Origin: Acanthacorydalis orientalis
Lineage: Eukaryota; Arthropoda; Insecta; Megaloptera; Corydalidae
DNA: 64,000 nucleotides
Direction: 5' to 3'
Assembly (NCBI GenBank): GCA_034766995.1
Contig: CM068313.1
Coordinates: forward strand, 8,289,961-8,353,960
Shown here: positions 21,241-31,679 of the stretch, piece by piece
Numbering within the stretch: position 1 is the first letter of the stretch
How the letters are laid out: every line of letters begins with the position of its first letter
Notes under the pieces: model-generated
What the model was told of the DNA's origin: nothing
Databases searched by the model: none
The model's input: only the letters and a program-made list of their open reading frames with translations
Position numbers and translations under genes: made by a program

Positions 21241-22007
21241 CGGAAATGTACATTCGAGATTCACTCCTACGTAAAAAGTATCTGTCTGAACCGATATTGA
21301 TATACGAACACACAAATAACATAAAACTATAAATTATTTTTTTTAATGACAAAACACGAATCTGATATTCAAAAATAAACGTCATTTATAAATAAGTTAC
21401 ATTTTTCCAACCTATTCTCTACACTTCTCACGTTTTTTTTTATTCGATTATTCATAAATTTGCAAATTTAACTTGTGAAAAACACAATTAAGAAAATTGC
21501 ATAATTGTATTCTCCCTATAACTTATTTTCCTGAAGATCTGAGTAAATGATTATATTTTTTTGTGAAAGAATGTGTATGTATTGTTATTTCCGAATTTCT
21601 CAAATTACTCTTATATTTTAAAGCGAATTAACCTACGCAAATTTCGAATAAAAGGCATCGAGAAAATGATAAACATCTAAATACGTTTTCGGTCGTTAGT
21701 AATTTTGATTGAAGCGATAAAATAAAAAAAGAACAAATGTCAACTGTAGTAAACTTGAATAAACGTACGATAAAGTATATGATTTATGTAATATTTATAC
21801 GTTTAACTTATATGAATTTTACAATTATATGTTATACAACAGCATTTTTTTTAATAATATGCATGTGTATAATTCTTTTTTTTTGTTGTTTATTTCAAAA
21901 GGTTCTCATTTTTTATGTTCGATATCTGATTGTATTCATTAAACTTTTCAATTCATTATACTTAAATGTCATATTTAGGTTTTTATTTACATATATACAC
22001 AAATAAA

Positions 22008-22012
<5 letters not shown>
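21241..22012. other. No gene seen; AT-rich with a hydrophobic chance ORF
   Basis: An 89-codon plus ORF (21737-22006) is composed almost only of residues with AT-rich codons (Ile, Phe, Tyr, Leu) and resembles nothing known. I treat it as chance. Confidence 0.4.

Positions 22013-22044
<32 letters not shown>
22013..22044. repeat. (TA)n array, 32 bp
   Basis: Pure TA array just upstream of the candidate splice junction at 22080. Confidence 0.95.
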
Positions 22045-22047
<3 letters not shown>

Positions 22048-22059
22048 ATAAAAATACAT

Positions 22060-22087
22060 TGAATTTTTATTTTTATTCAGGTACTTA
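22060..22087 (+). other. Possible recursive splice site (weaker)
   Basis: TTTTTATTTTTATTCAG is followed at once by GTACTTA, putting AG|GT at 22080|22081. The donor half is a poorer match than those at 222 and 38551. Confidence 0.2.
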
Positions 22088-22239
22088 ATGACAATTTAAA
22101 TCATTAAATTTTCACTTAATCATATTCAGTGTAAAAACAATGATCTCAATTCTTCATCCATCATTCACACAAAGTGTTCACACTCAATTCTTTCATCTAT
22201 TTTTATAACAGTCGTTTTTTTACAATTGATTTATTATTA

Positions 22240-22365
22240 GGTTGGTGCAAGAAATAATTGCTGTTTTCATGTATCGAAATATCAGTTAAAAGTTTATTTT
22301 TAAAAAATTAGACCATTGGCGTGCATACATTTCTCCCAACGGGAAACAAGTATGTTTATTCCTAC
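22240..22365 (-). mobile_element. Mariner MITE, family 3, 3'-end fragment
   Basis: The terminal repeat GGTTGGTGCAAGAAATAATT is next to TA (22238-22239). On the minus strand the C-terminal relic LVSRWEKCMHANG ends in a stop. Similarity to the copy at 6094 fades after about 22365; the other end is missing. Confidence 0.75.
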
Positions 22366-22423
22366 AAGATAGAATTCTGGAAAAGGTCACTATAACAGAA
22401 GTCAATATAACTGGATTAAACCG

Positions 22424-22446
22424 TATATATATATATATATATATAT
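22424..22446. repeat. (TA)n array, 23 bp
   Basis: Short pure TA array. Confidence 0.9.
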
Positions 22447-22667
22447 GCATAAAGATAATCGGTTGCTCTCCCATAGCAATGCTTTCTTACAAATCCATCA
22501 TCGTTTGCGAGTTTTGACATTAAAAATGTTTGAAGTCCTAATCAGTTGTCCTAGTCAGGTAGTTCATTACTTGATTTGCCATTTTATGACTATTTTTCCA
22601 CAGTAATGTTTTGTTCATCTATATAGGAAGATGTTGGGACACCTAAACATTCAATAAAATGATAAAC

Positions 22668-22869
22668 ACACAGCGGAAGGAGTCTAAAAATGCATTAAGA
22701 CTTCATCGACTCAAAGTCGCCATCTTTTTTCGACAAGTGATTCGTGAGTTTTTTGACAGATAGAGCAAAGTTATATAAAATAATGAGAAAGTATTTTAAA
22801 GATTTAATTTTAGGCCATTTTCCCCAAACATTCATTTTCTATAAAAAAAGACACTGACTTTTTTTATAC

Positions 22870-22874
<5 letters not shown>
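22668..22874 (+). mobile_element. Mariner MITE, family 1, 3' part
   Basis: It encodes the family-1 C-terminal relic (ALRLHRLKVAIFFRQVIREF then frameshifts) and the 3' leader TTCATTTTCTATAAAAAAAG. It ends in GACACTGACTTTTTTTATACATCC, a diverged terminal repeat that runs straight into a (TA)n array. Confidence 0.7.
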
Positions 22875-22917
<43 letters not shown>

Positions 22918-22957
22918 GTATGTATATATATTATTATTATTATTATTATTATTATTA
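22875..22957. repeat. (TA)n then (ATT)n microsatellites
   Basis: TA to 22911, then a TATG transition and nine ATT units from 22931. Confidence 0.95.
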
Positions 22958-23369
22958 AAAGCCACCATTTCTTTTCAGACTTGAAAATACATCTGAACAG
23001 TATTCAAATAATACAAAAATAGCGATAATTGCCTAATGTAAATCCACAAATTGGAAATCGTTTATATGTTTCCAATTCTTAACTTTGTTTATTCGATTCT
23101 TTTTCTTCGCCCATCAGTTCTAGTAAACGAGGAGCACATTGCATCGTCTGCAGATAGGTTTTTCGTAAACGCTATCAATCAGTTTCACTGTAGAAAATAT
23201 GCAAATGCACGTGTAATCTGGTTAAAACGAACACGCTCTGTGTTCGCGCGGCCGATGAATTATTTATAAAGATTCCTAATGTCCTAAACAAAATTATTCG
23301 TGTTTAATTAACATTGACTACAGCACGCGAAACTAAGAATTTCAACTGAGAAATTATATACATAGATAT

Positions 23370-23375
<6 letters not shown>
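22958..23375. other. Unique moderate-GC segment; no gene recognised
   Basis: A frame open for 72 codons (23051-23269, no ATG at its start) ends in a block with several Arg and Phe. TTTCTTTTCAG at 22969-22979 is a possible 3' splice site upstream, but no matching donor or family is recognised. Confidence 0.2.

Positions 23376-23421
<46 letters not shown>
23376..23421. repeat. (TA)n array, 46 bp
   Basis: Preceded by GTGTG. Confidence 0.95.
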
Positions 23422-23424
<3 letters not shown>

Positions 23425-23981
23425 AGATTCATATTGTGCGTGTAATTCCCATTGCGTATGTTTTGCATCTTATCAATATGGAAAATATTATGTATGAATT
23501 TGTTACGAATTATCGTTGTCATTTTCATGTTTCATTTACTTATCATAGTTTTAAATGAATGAAATTCGTTATTAATTGGGTCATTTATGATTTATGTATA
23601 CATGAAAATACGGTAATTAATGAGCAGTGCACAAGGTAGGATTTCACTGATTTAAAAGGGAATTATGATTTTCTGTTTCTGAATGTACATTTAATTATAT
23701 AAACATGTAACTTTATACATTTTATCAAACGTCATCGAAATTCACAATAAAGAATAATTAATAATCATTTACTGAGTATTTTTGATCAAAATATTTTTTA
23801 TTAATATTATTTGTGCATGGAGTCCTTAAAATACACTGTATCAAAATTGCGTTATATCAAAAAAAAAGTGTGTTTTTTTTATATATAAATCATTTATGAA
23901 AAATGTTTAAAATACATGAAATTTATTTGTATTGTCATTCGCTTATAACAATTTATTTATCACGGTATGTTTAACTTCGTT

Positions 23982-23986
<5 letters not shown>
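23422..23986. other. No gene seen; AT-rich spacer
   Basis: The block at 23745-23800 (AATTAATAATCATTTACTGAG then TTTTTGATCAAAATA) resembles part of the FB repeat. Confidence 0.4.

Positions 23987-24048
<62 letters not shown>
23987..24048. repeat. (TA)n array, 62 bp
   Basis: Pure TA array. Confidence 0.95.
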
Positions 24049-24050
<2 letters not shown>

Positions 24051-24539
24051 ATATAATGCATGTGTGTAAAACATATAAATAATATTCAAAAATATCCATA
24101 AAGATTAATTATATTTCTTTGTTTTGTGACAGACCGTTTGTTGAATTATAAGAGATTGTAGAGTGGATAAAACAGAACAGTTTTTTTTTTATAAATAAAT
24201 TAACAATTTAAGGTAATATACGTAATAGACAGTCTATGTTGACGGAAACAAGAACCACTACACCTGAATGTTATGCATGCGGCTCGTTTAGTCTGTGTTA
24301 TTTTTAAAACGGCACTCGAACGAACGAACGATTGTGATAAATTATACAGATACAGTGTTAATTATATGAATATACGTCTGTAATAAACTACGATAATGGA
24401 AGGATTAAGAACGTGAAAGAACAGTTAATTATTATTCTTGCGATCAGCGGATCCAGATAACTATGAAAATCTGGTGAAATATATCAACTGTTTGTCCTTA
24501 ATATTTTTTAGTAAGTGCATACGTGTAAAACGCAAACAA
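24049..24539. other. No gene seen
   Basis: Unique sequence with a small less-biased block at 24230-24330; nothing supportable. Confidence 0.45.
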
Positions 24540-24541
24540 AC

Positions 24542-24601
<60 letters not shown>
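24540..24601. repeat. (CATA)n-(TA)n compound microsatellite
   Basis: Three CATA units, then 49 bp of TA. Confidence 0.95.
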
Positions 24602-24605
<4 letters not shown>

Positions 24606-24720
24606 CAATTGATAACAATTTAAACGACTGGCTAAATATAGAAATGAAATTTGAGTTAAGCTCGAAATATTAAAATATGTCATTTAAAAAAAATCACTTT
24701 TAGTGAAAGTAGTACAAAAC

Positions 24721-24725
<5 letters not shown>

Positions 24726-24782
<57 letters not shown>
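24726..24782. repeat. (TA)n array at the 3' side of the mariner
   Basis: The 57-bp array begins where the 3' untranslated end and terminal repeat of the mariner should be. Confidence 0.95.
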
Positions 24783-24784
<2 letters not shown>

Positions 24785-25978
24785 CAAAAAAACACTTATT
24801 AATCAATTTTATATTCACCGTCATTTTCTGTAATCATTTTCGAAGGCTCAGGCAGCTGCTGGATTCTTCGTTCGTAAAAGCTGCGCGTTTTTTTTATCAA
24901 AAAAGAAGATGAGGTGGTTTTTGACGGTCTCCACGGTGTCCATTTTTTTACCGTTTAAACTGTTCTGCAGCGACCGGAACAAATAATAATCCAAAGGTGC
25001 AATGTCCGGAGAATACGGTGGATGCAATTTGATTTTCTGTTTCAACTGTTTCGATTTTTGCAGAGTCAGTTTTGTTATATGTGGTTTTGCGTTGTCATGA
25101 TGGAGGATGACTCCCTTGATTTGACCAAAATTGGACACTTTTCTTTAATTACTGCGTTCAGTTTGGTTAGTTGTTGACAGTACTTCTTCTTATTAATCGT
25201 TTCACCTCATGGGAGCAACTCAAAATAAACAACACCCTTGCAATCCCATCAAATACATAGCAACACTTTCATAGGATGCAAGCCAGCTTTAGCGACTGGT
25301 TCTGCCCCTTTATTCGCTTGTTTCCACGTCCATCTGCGTCGGACGTTGTTGTACAGGATACATTTCTCATCGCCAGTCACCAATCGATCCAAAAAAGGAT
25401 CCCTGTTGAAGCGTCCAAGCAAAGAAACTGCCAAAGAGATGCGATCAAACTTATTTTTTTTCAGACAATGAGTGCGACACCCACATATCGAGCTTCAACC
25501 TCAAATGCAATCGATCTGTCAGAGTTGAGTGTCTCGGCAACCTTTTTATCGAAATTCGTGAGTCATTGTCGACTAAAGCGCGTATAACTTCGTCATCAAT
25601 CTCAGTAGGCCGTCCAGAGCGGGCTTGATCTTCTAGGTTAAAATCACCAAGTCGAAATTTAGCAAACCATTTCTTCACACTTGGAATTGACGTTGCATTG
25701 TCCAAATATACCTTCCGAATATTTTTCGTTGTCAACGGTTACTCTTTTTCGAAATCCACACAACATAATGTGATGAAAGTATATCTTTTCGTTGTCCATT
25801 TTCAAACATTTTTTTAAACACAAATCGAATCGAAACAAATACATCTGATGCCCAAATAACAGCTGTGACTGTCACCTTTCAAACGATATATAACATGAAT
25901 ATATTTCAATCACGAGCGCCGCCATGTGACAGTCTTAACACTACCTATTGAATCGTATACGAATTTTTCCACTGATCC
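24783..25978 (-). mobile_element. Nearly full-length mariner (mellifera-like), degraded
   Basis: The 5' end (TTGGATCAGTGGAAAAATTC, reading leftward from 25980) abuts a (TA)n array at 25979-26038. The body spans a complete but broken transposase gene, and the 3' end runs into the (TA)n array at 24726-24782 without a visible 3' terminal repeat. At about 1.2 kb it is just short of the usual ~1.3 kb. Flanking TA arrays on both sides fit insertion into a TA microsatellite, mariner's target being TA. An alternative is that array expansion eroded the 3' end. Confidence 0.85.
24799..25799 (-). pseudogene. Mariner transposase pseudogene (DD34D)
   Basis: The ATG is at 25797-25799 (MDNEKIYFHHIM) and the stop at 24799-24801 (end ENDGEYKID). 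Domains in order: the N-terminal helix-turn-helix region with VKKWFAKFRLGDFNLEDQAR then SGRP; the linker with WVSH; the first catalytic Asp in VTGDEK (25369-25371); WWDCKGVVYFELLP-like with Trp changed to stop; the second Asp in HHDNAKPH (25094-25096); and the third in SPDIAPLDYYLF (24989-24991). There are 34 residues between the last two Asp, the classical mariner spacing. In-frame TGA codons at 25249-25251 and 25207-25209 and at least three frameshifts show it is dead. It resembles mellifera-subfamily mariners. Confidence 0.9.
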
Positions 25979-25983
25979 AATAT

Positions 25984-26038
<55 letters not shown>
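25979..26038. repeat. (TA)n array at the 5' side of the mariner
   Basis: A 60-bp TA array with one TAA slip near 25993. Confidence 0.95.
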
Positions 26039-26041
<3 letters not shown>

Positions 26042-26390
26042 AGTGTATATATAATGGAATGAAAAATTGAAAATTGATAGCGATGTCATTCAAATCGATT
26101 TTCTTTAAAAGAGAAGAAGACGTAGTAATAATAATAATTTCGGCAAATTGCCGTCAGCTACTAGTATTCAAGTATGAAACGGTGTAATGTTTCGTGTTAC
26201 GCTGCGGAATTTTTTTTTACAGCTTGTAAGGGGACGTTACACATCATCCACTTATCTCTGAACTCAATTAGAACGTATCATAAAAAATTCGCATAAATAT
26301 GCTAAGAAACTTTATATCTGGTCTAGTAAAATGCAAAACAATTCCCCGATGTAGGGTTAGCAAAAAAAAATGTTATGTCCTTGTTACATA
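26039..26390. other. No gene seen
   Basis: Unique AT-rich spacer with an (AAT)n-like bit near 26127-26140. Confidence 0.5.
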
Positions 26391-26411
26391 CATATATATA
26401 TATATATATAT
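26391..26411. repeat. (TA)n array, 21 bp
   Basis: Short TA array. Confidence 0.9.
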
Positions 26412-26808
26412 GAGAGTAGATATGAAGACGTTTTATGTGTCTACACATTTTTATGAGGAGAAAATAATATGTTAAAATCGTTCGAACGTTATTATATCTA
26501 AAATTATTCCTTATTTGAAAGACGAGTTTTCTATAAAAGAATATTTTTTTTCTACAAAAACTTTAATATAATTTAATCGTTGAAAACTCGATAAATGTGT
26601 TAGCGAATAACAAAAAACATAAATTGTTAATTTAGTTACTTATACTTTATTCAATTTTATATTTTTTAACCCTTCAAGTCAGCTCGTCGATTCAACAAGA
26701 CTTATTTGTCTCCCCCATGGATATTATTGTGTTAAAATTGAAAGTTTAGTCTTTATATGATTTATTTTTTTTCCACTGCCTAAAAATTTAGTTTGAATTT
26801 AAAACAAA
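26412..26808. other. No gene seen
   Basis: Unique AT-rich spacer; nothing supportable. Confidence 0.5.
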
Positions 26809-26960
26809 CTAGGGAGCTTTGCCCCTTAAAAGCTTTACTGATCAAACCTGGGCTTTCATTGCACTTGCCCACTTGTCAATTATAAGAATGATAAGCATGT
26901 AAATGTAACCGAATGAAACCATAAACATATTTGGGTATCATAGAAGGCTCGCCCCAAATA
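26809..26960 (-). mobile_element. Helitron-like 3' end
   Basis: On the minus strand the sequence reads TTATAATTGACAAGTGGG, then GGGGCAAAGCTCCCTAG|T: a short GC-rich hairpin followed by CTAG and a host T, the terminal layout of Helitrons. The block CATTCGGTTA...TTATAATTGACAAGTGGG is shared with 49664-49742 (plus), so both are copies of one family. The 5' boundary and any Rep/helicase sequence are not visible. Confidence 0.55.
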
Positions 26961-26978
26961 AATAAATCGACTTCATGG

Positions 26979-26981
<3 letters not shown>

Positions 26982-27013
<32 letters not shown>
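26982..27013. repeat. (TA)n array, 32 bp
   Basis: TA array just beyond the Helitron-like block. Confidence 0.95.
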
Positions 27014-27014
<1 letters not shown>

Positions 27015-27403
27015 GTTAGTATGTCGTTAGATAGATTTTTTTGAGCGTAGTCGTCTAATATAGTTTTTATTGATAATTTTGATTCTGTATAGAAAGAGAA
27101 AGTGATTTTATAATGTGTTTTTAATATGAATAGTAATTTATTTCATTATAATATATAATAATTCATTAAAATATAATAATGTAAAACAGTATAATATTAA
27201 TTCACTATTATATAATAAATGAATGCAATTAACAGTTATATTTATTTAATTCGACCTAATACGTCATATATTATTTGGTTAGTTTATTTTTTTATTGTTA
27301 TTTTGATAGAACAGTTATACTCAAAGGTATATTATTTCTTATATAATTTTAAGAATTAATTTTCAATTGTGTGTATTTGATTTAATAATAATAATTTTGT
27401 GTT

Positions 27404-27407
<4 letters not shown>
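27014..27407. other. No gene seen; extremely AT-rich
   Basis: ATAATA/TTATAT-rich spacer. Confidence 0.5.
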
Positions 27408-27435
<28 letters not shown>

Positions 27436-27437
27436 TG

Positions 27438-27486
<49 letters not shown>

Positions 27487-27577
27487 ATATGTATTTATAT
27501 ATATATGTATGTATACATATATATATATATATGTGTATATATATATATATGTATTTATATATATGTGTGTATATATA
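27408..27577. repeat. Complex (TA)n/(TATG)n microsatellite, 170 bp
   Basis: Alternating TATGTATG and TA blocks; the longest compound array in the window. It generates spurious YIYIY/CMYVY ORFs in two frames. Confidence 0.95.
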
Positions 27578-27647
27578 GGAACCCCTGTCCTGTTGGTAAC
27601 GCTATTGCATTTCCGTGAATGCCATTTGTAATTAGTTTGAGGAAACG

Positions 27648-27850
27648 AGCAAGTTACGACAGATCGAGCTATATTGCTCGAGGGTCGCCACATCGACGAA
27701 ATACTGCTAATAGATAACGCCCATCCGAGCAAATTACCTATATCCTTCATATAAAGCGTCTATCGTTGCCTGCAAAGAGCCAAAACGTACAGCCGACCGT
27801 TACAAACGTCTCGTCGCCGTTGCCGTTCCAATAGCTGTAGGTCATTGAAA
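27648..27850 (+). pseudogene. Possible pogo/Tigger-type (DDE) transposase remnant
   Basis: A plus-strand frame encodes [16 protein letters not shown] at 27691-27738. This resembles the second-Asp motif (LLLDNAPxHP) of pogo/Tigger/jerky-type transposases. About 10 codons later, in another frame, SLPAKSQNVQPTVTNVSS recalls the FLPPNxTxLxQPxDQxVI motif that follows in that family. The order and spacing fit, but identity is limited, the third Asp is not visible, and no terminal repeats were found. GC content is higher than the surroundings. Confidence 0.3.
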
Positions 27851-28038
27851 TTAAACGTTACGTTTCCTAGTACCACGAGCGTGTTTTCTTGTTTCTTGCA
27901 GATAGTGAAGGAATTTGTCTTGTATTATACCGACGTATATAGGTATCAGAGATTCTTCAGTTGATTCTATTGTTTTGTTCTCATACAAAATATGTGTGTG
28001 TATGTAAGCAAGAACGGTATTATTTTTTTTATTCATAC

Positions 28039-28041
<3 letters not shown>

Positions 28042-28081
<40 letters not shown>
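28042..28081. repeat. (TA)n array, 40 bp
   Basis: Pure TA array. Confidence 0.95.
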
Positions 28082-28660
28082 CGCGATTATTTCGTACCGC
28101 GTTAAGTGATACTGAAAAGTAAGTACATATAATTCAGGTTGATTCTTTTATGCATCATATGAAAACTGCATTCTCAAAGTTCCATGTTATTAGTTTTGAT
28201 AAAAAAGAAAACAACAATGCTGCATCGTTTCTACGTTTACAGGGGAATTTCCTGTCAACTGAAATTGAAAAATAGTGATTAATCTATCTAATACTACCTA
28301 CTAATCTACCTGAATATGATTGAAAAATCTAAACCAGTTTTAACAAATAGCATTTCTAAATAAGACAACATTGTAGAAAAATTTGCGAACACAAATAAAT
28401 AAAGTTCACAAAATTTTAATTATTTTAATACTGATTATAAAATATAAAAATTGAATTTGGCTGTAAAAATAATTAATTAATTTAAAATTTCATGTAATTA
28501 TTAAAATTACTGATAAGGAATATAATTATTCATTTATTAAAAAAAATAATTTATATTGGTGGAAAATTGAATCCCTTATTCTCGAATCCGTTTTAAAAAA
28601 AACTCCATACTGCGTAAATTTCCAGTAATCAATCAACGAATCGACTTTTTAATTAAAAAA
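28082..28660. other. No gene seen; AT-rich spacer
   Basis: Nothing supportable. Confidence 0.5.
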
Positions 28661-29200
28661 ATGACTTGATGCTTCTGGCAGGTGTAGCAAGCACAAAAAG
28701 GAAACTTGAAAAAACAACATTGTATCGATTAAAAAAAACCTATCTCCAGAATATTCAATTAAACTCTACGGTAAAGTTAAAAGAACATGAAAAAACGCGC
28801 ATCCACGTTTCCATCATGTTTTCCCGTAAATTTGCACGAACGGCACGCGAAATCGTCGACCGGAGGGCGATAATCTAAATTTGATTACTCTATTTTGAAA
28901 CAATACGTTCGTTCGTATTAAAATAGTTCCCTTTTCTTGGCGTTCGGAGCTAATTGCCGCAACTGTGAAGAAGAAGATATCAAAGTGTCAGTTACAATAC
29001 GGTGCGATTAAAATCTCATTTAAATGCTAAACGCGTTAGATAACCTTAAACTGCATTCTAACGCTGCGATTGCACTTGAAGTGAAAGCTCGTTTATCCTT
29101 TATCTTGTTCGAGGGTGAGGCAGGTGTGTTACGACGACTACATGTTTAAAATATCTACAGTAGATTCTCTTTAAACAGTTCATACGATTGATTTTTCTCT
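28661..29200. other. Unique moderate-GC block with 70-codon ORF
   Basis: A plus ORF (28666-28878) of 70 codons, basic, with no recognised domain. The remainder (28880-29150) is evenly composed unique sequence with GATA-type and homeodomain-type cores. It may be a conserved non-coding element. Confidence 0.2.
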
Positions 29201-29222
29201 AAACATACATACATACTTATTC

Positions 29223-29228
<6 letters not shown>

Positions 29229-29267
<39 letters not shown>
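29229..29267. repeat. (TA)n array, 39 bp
   Basis: TA array following TTTATTTAT. Confidence 0.95.
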
Positions 29268-29269
<2 letters not shown>

Positions 29270-29352
29270 GATAAAATATTTGCTTGTTTTATTAATAGAT
29301 ATTTTTATAAATATTTTTTTTATTAAAAAGTGCTAACATGCAAATCTATTCA

Positions 29353-29567
29353 TTAACTTTTAAACACATTTACATAGAACATATCCACAGATTCGTATTT
29401 CGTTTCGAATACAACTTTCACCAGTTGTCCTATTGGTGTTTCCATTCCAAAACTAACAGTCTGTTTACGCATTGGGGCCACAAGTGGTATGCGAGTACAC
29501 TTAAAGGGTAGGGGCTGAACGTATTGCAGCAGCAAAGTTGCGGTAACGTCGTGTCTGTCACTGTTAG
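29353..29567 (-). CDS. Candidate terminal exon, protein not recognised
   Basis: On the minus strand CTAATTCAATTCTAACAG is a plausible branch point plus 3' splice site ending at 29568. After it one frame is open for about 71 codons to a TAA at 29353-29355. The product includes PLPFKCTRIPLVAPMRKQTV and ends DMFYVNVFKS. AATAAA-type poly(A) signals occur soon after on the minus strand (around 29290-29320). Amino-acid composition is balanced, unlike the chance ORFs nearby. I do not recognise the family. It may be a real last exon, a processed pseudogene fragment, or chance. Confidence 0.25.
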
Positions 29568-29679
29568 AATTGAATTAGATTGCATGTTGCGATTTAAAGC
29601 TCTTTTTGTGTCATGTTCTTGGCCCTCAAACTTCAACGAAACAAATTGATAAATCGTAGAAAAAAAAAACATATTTATT

Positions 29680-30106
29680 TACACCCACAGCCCTGATGCA
29701 AATATATGAAAATATGTAGCTGTCAGTTATGAATTTGTTTTATATTTTAGAATGGTTATTTCGCTGATTATTTTTTTTTCTTTTGTTATACGTTGTGTGT
29801 GTTTGTATGTGTGTTTTAAAAAAAATAATGTGTACCTTGTTTTGTTTCATGTTTTTGTCAACGCAAATCCGTGAAAGTTCAAATGTAGATTTATTGTACT
29901 GTTTAAGGGCTTTAAGCTGACAGTTTTTATTTATTTTTGTGTATTGATTATTTTATATTTGCATTTTTTACTTATGTAGTCAACTTGTATTTCGTTTTTT
30001 TATTTATGATTTATATGCACACACACACACATTGGAGACAAATAAATTAAATTTGATAATAAACGACTATGTGAAAAAATTTTTTTACTGATTAAGAGGT
30101 ATCTAT
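29680..30106. other. No gene seen; T-rich spacer
   Basis: Includes a short (CA)n at 30017-30030. Nothing supportable. Confidence 0.5.
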
Positions 30107-30110
30107 TTAA

Positions 30111-31060
30111 CCCCTTAAGCGTTTTGTTTTATTTTGGGAATGTGCACTGGTGTGCTTAATTATTTCTAGGTGATGACGGGTATACTCGACGAAAACACAG
30201 TAAATGCACTTGCTGTAAGATTGAGTTAAATTATAAAAAAATTATAATTTTTCTGATTGTTTCTTTGAAAAATTTTTAATTTTATTGGTAAGTAGTTCAC
30301 AAATCGTATTGCATTACTATTGGTTGCCATCCATTTTTTAAATATTAATGTTGTTTCAAATTCAGGCAATTTTATCAAATATTGCTCAGCATATAAATTA
30401 GTTTGCTCTACTATTATGTTTAGTAAGTCATAATCTATTTTTTTTTCCATATAGAATATACATTTGGTTTTTGACTAATGGCGAATAGTGAAATTTGGGT
30501 CACGATGAGCAGTAAATTTAAATTATGCTCGCTCTCCACCTCGAACATTCCATTGTACATTTTAATTTTTATTTTCTTTACATGGTTAATTATCTTCTTC
30601 ATTTTCATCACTGCTTTCATCAGAAGACATTGAAATTCTGTTTGTGTCCTTGTATGTAAAACCGCATCTTCATTATCTTCTTCAATCTCCTGACCACTTT
30701 CATCAAAAGACGTACAGGTATTATCGCTCTTTTCCGTTTTCTTAGATATAAAGATATAGTTTCATCACCTTCAATAACACTCACCTAGGAGGATAAATAA
30801 ATACATTATTCACTTCACAAGTTTTTCTATTACACCCCATAATACCTTCTCTAGATAGCATACATAAGATTCACGAAACAAAGACAAATCTGGCTAGAAA
30901 TATTCTCAAATGTGCTGAAATTACAAATATATATTTTTTACCTAAATTTTACAATAAATAGCAAAAGCGAATTTTTTTCTGCATGACGAGTATACTCGGC
31001 ATTAAACCAAAAAATCCCATCTTTTCATGACAATCATACTCGACATAAATGCTGAAGGGG
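30111..31060 (-). mobile_element. Non-autonomous piggyBac element with TTAA duplication
   Basis: Inverted ends CCCCTTAAGCGTTTTG (30111-30126) and CATAAATGCTGAAGGGG (31044-31060) lie between TTAA copies at 30107-30110 and 31061-31064, the piggyBac target. Subterminal repeats TGACGGGTATACTCG (left), TGACGAGTATACTCG and TGACAATCATACTCG (right) are typical accessory sites of the superfamily. The minus strand carries an acidic N-terminal relic (FDESGQEIEEDNEDA, DESSDENEEDN) and a core fragment with LLNIIVEQTNLYAEQ. An autonomous element is over 2 kb; the DDD core is missing. Confidence 0.9.
30226..30450 (-). pseudogene. piggyBac transposase fragment
   Basis: An open frame of 74 codons contains DLLNIIVEQTNLYAEQ, the well-conserved entry block of the piggyBac transposase domain (ellxxIVxxTNxYAxQ). 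It then diverges (KKWMATNSNAIRFVNYLP) and stops at the deletion. An upstream minus-strand relic of the acidic N terminus lies in other frames (30580-30780). Confidence 0.75.
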
Positions 31061-31240
31061 TTAAATAAAAAAATAACTTTCTTGACAAAAACTAGACAGT
31101 ATTTAATGTCAGAAATTTGAATGACCTATATATACTATTTCAAAAATATATATTTTACATATGTATGATTGAGATTAGAACCGTTTTAAATTTTTACCAA
31201 AACCAATGTGTACTCTGATACATGATGACATATCTACCAA

Positions 31241-31252
31241 TATGTATGTATG

Positions 31253-31296
<44 letters not shown>
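31241..31296. repeat. (TATG)n-(TA)n compound microsatellite
   Basis: Four TATG units, then 39 bp of TA. Confidence 0.95.
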
Positions 31297-31299
<3 letters not shown>

Positions 31300-31560
31300 G
31301 CATCACACACGTACTGATAAAGGTTTAAATAAGCCTCTGACAAGATGTCATGTAAGTCTCGACATCGTACACCGGTTAAGAGCGCCGTTGCGATCGCAAG
31401 CGTCGATAACGGACGGAAACGCAACGGCGTTACACAACAAATACGAAATGTCGTTTTCAGTAGTCGTCTCTGTCGTTACTATATGACATACTCGAATACA
31501 TAGACCTGAATGTGTGTGTGTGTGTATGTACACGAACGGCACTATGTTGAATGTCTACTG
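31297..31560. other. CpG-rich block, function unknown
   Basis: 31370-31480 is CpG-dense (GCGATCGCAAGCGTCGATAA and neighbours) with 62- to 76-codon ORFs on both strands, none recognised. A (GT)n run lies at 31512-31526. It may be regulatory. Confidence 0.2.
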
Positions 31561-31679
31561 TATTATACGTCTGTATATAAAGTAATGTTGAATTGTGTGA
31601 TTTTTATGACATGAACAGTTGTGTGCTGAAGACAGATTTCGTACAGTGCAGACTGCGCAATTCGGTCGAAGTATGTCGA

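Noticed and set aside
21737..22006. 89-codon plus ORF as a membrane protein
   Set aside because: Hydrophobic residues follow from AT-rich codons; no charged flanks, splice context or family match.
24438..24683. 61-codon ORFs on both strands at 24.5 kb
   Set aside because: Both are dominated by the (TA)n array and lack any conserved flank.
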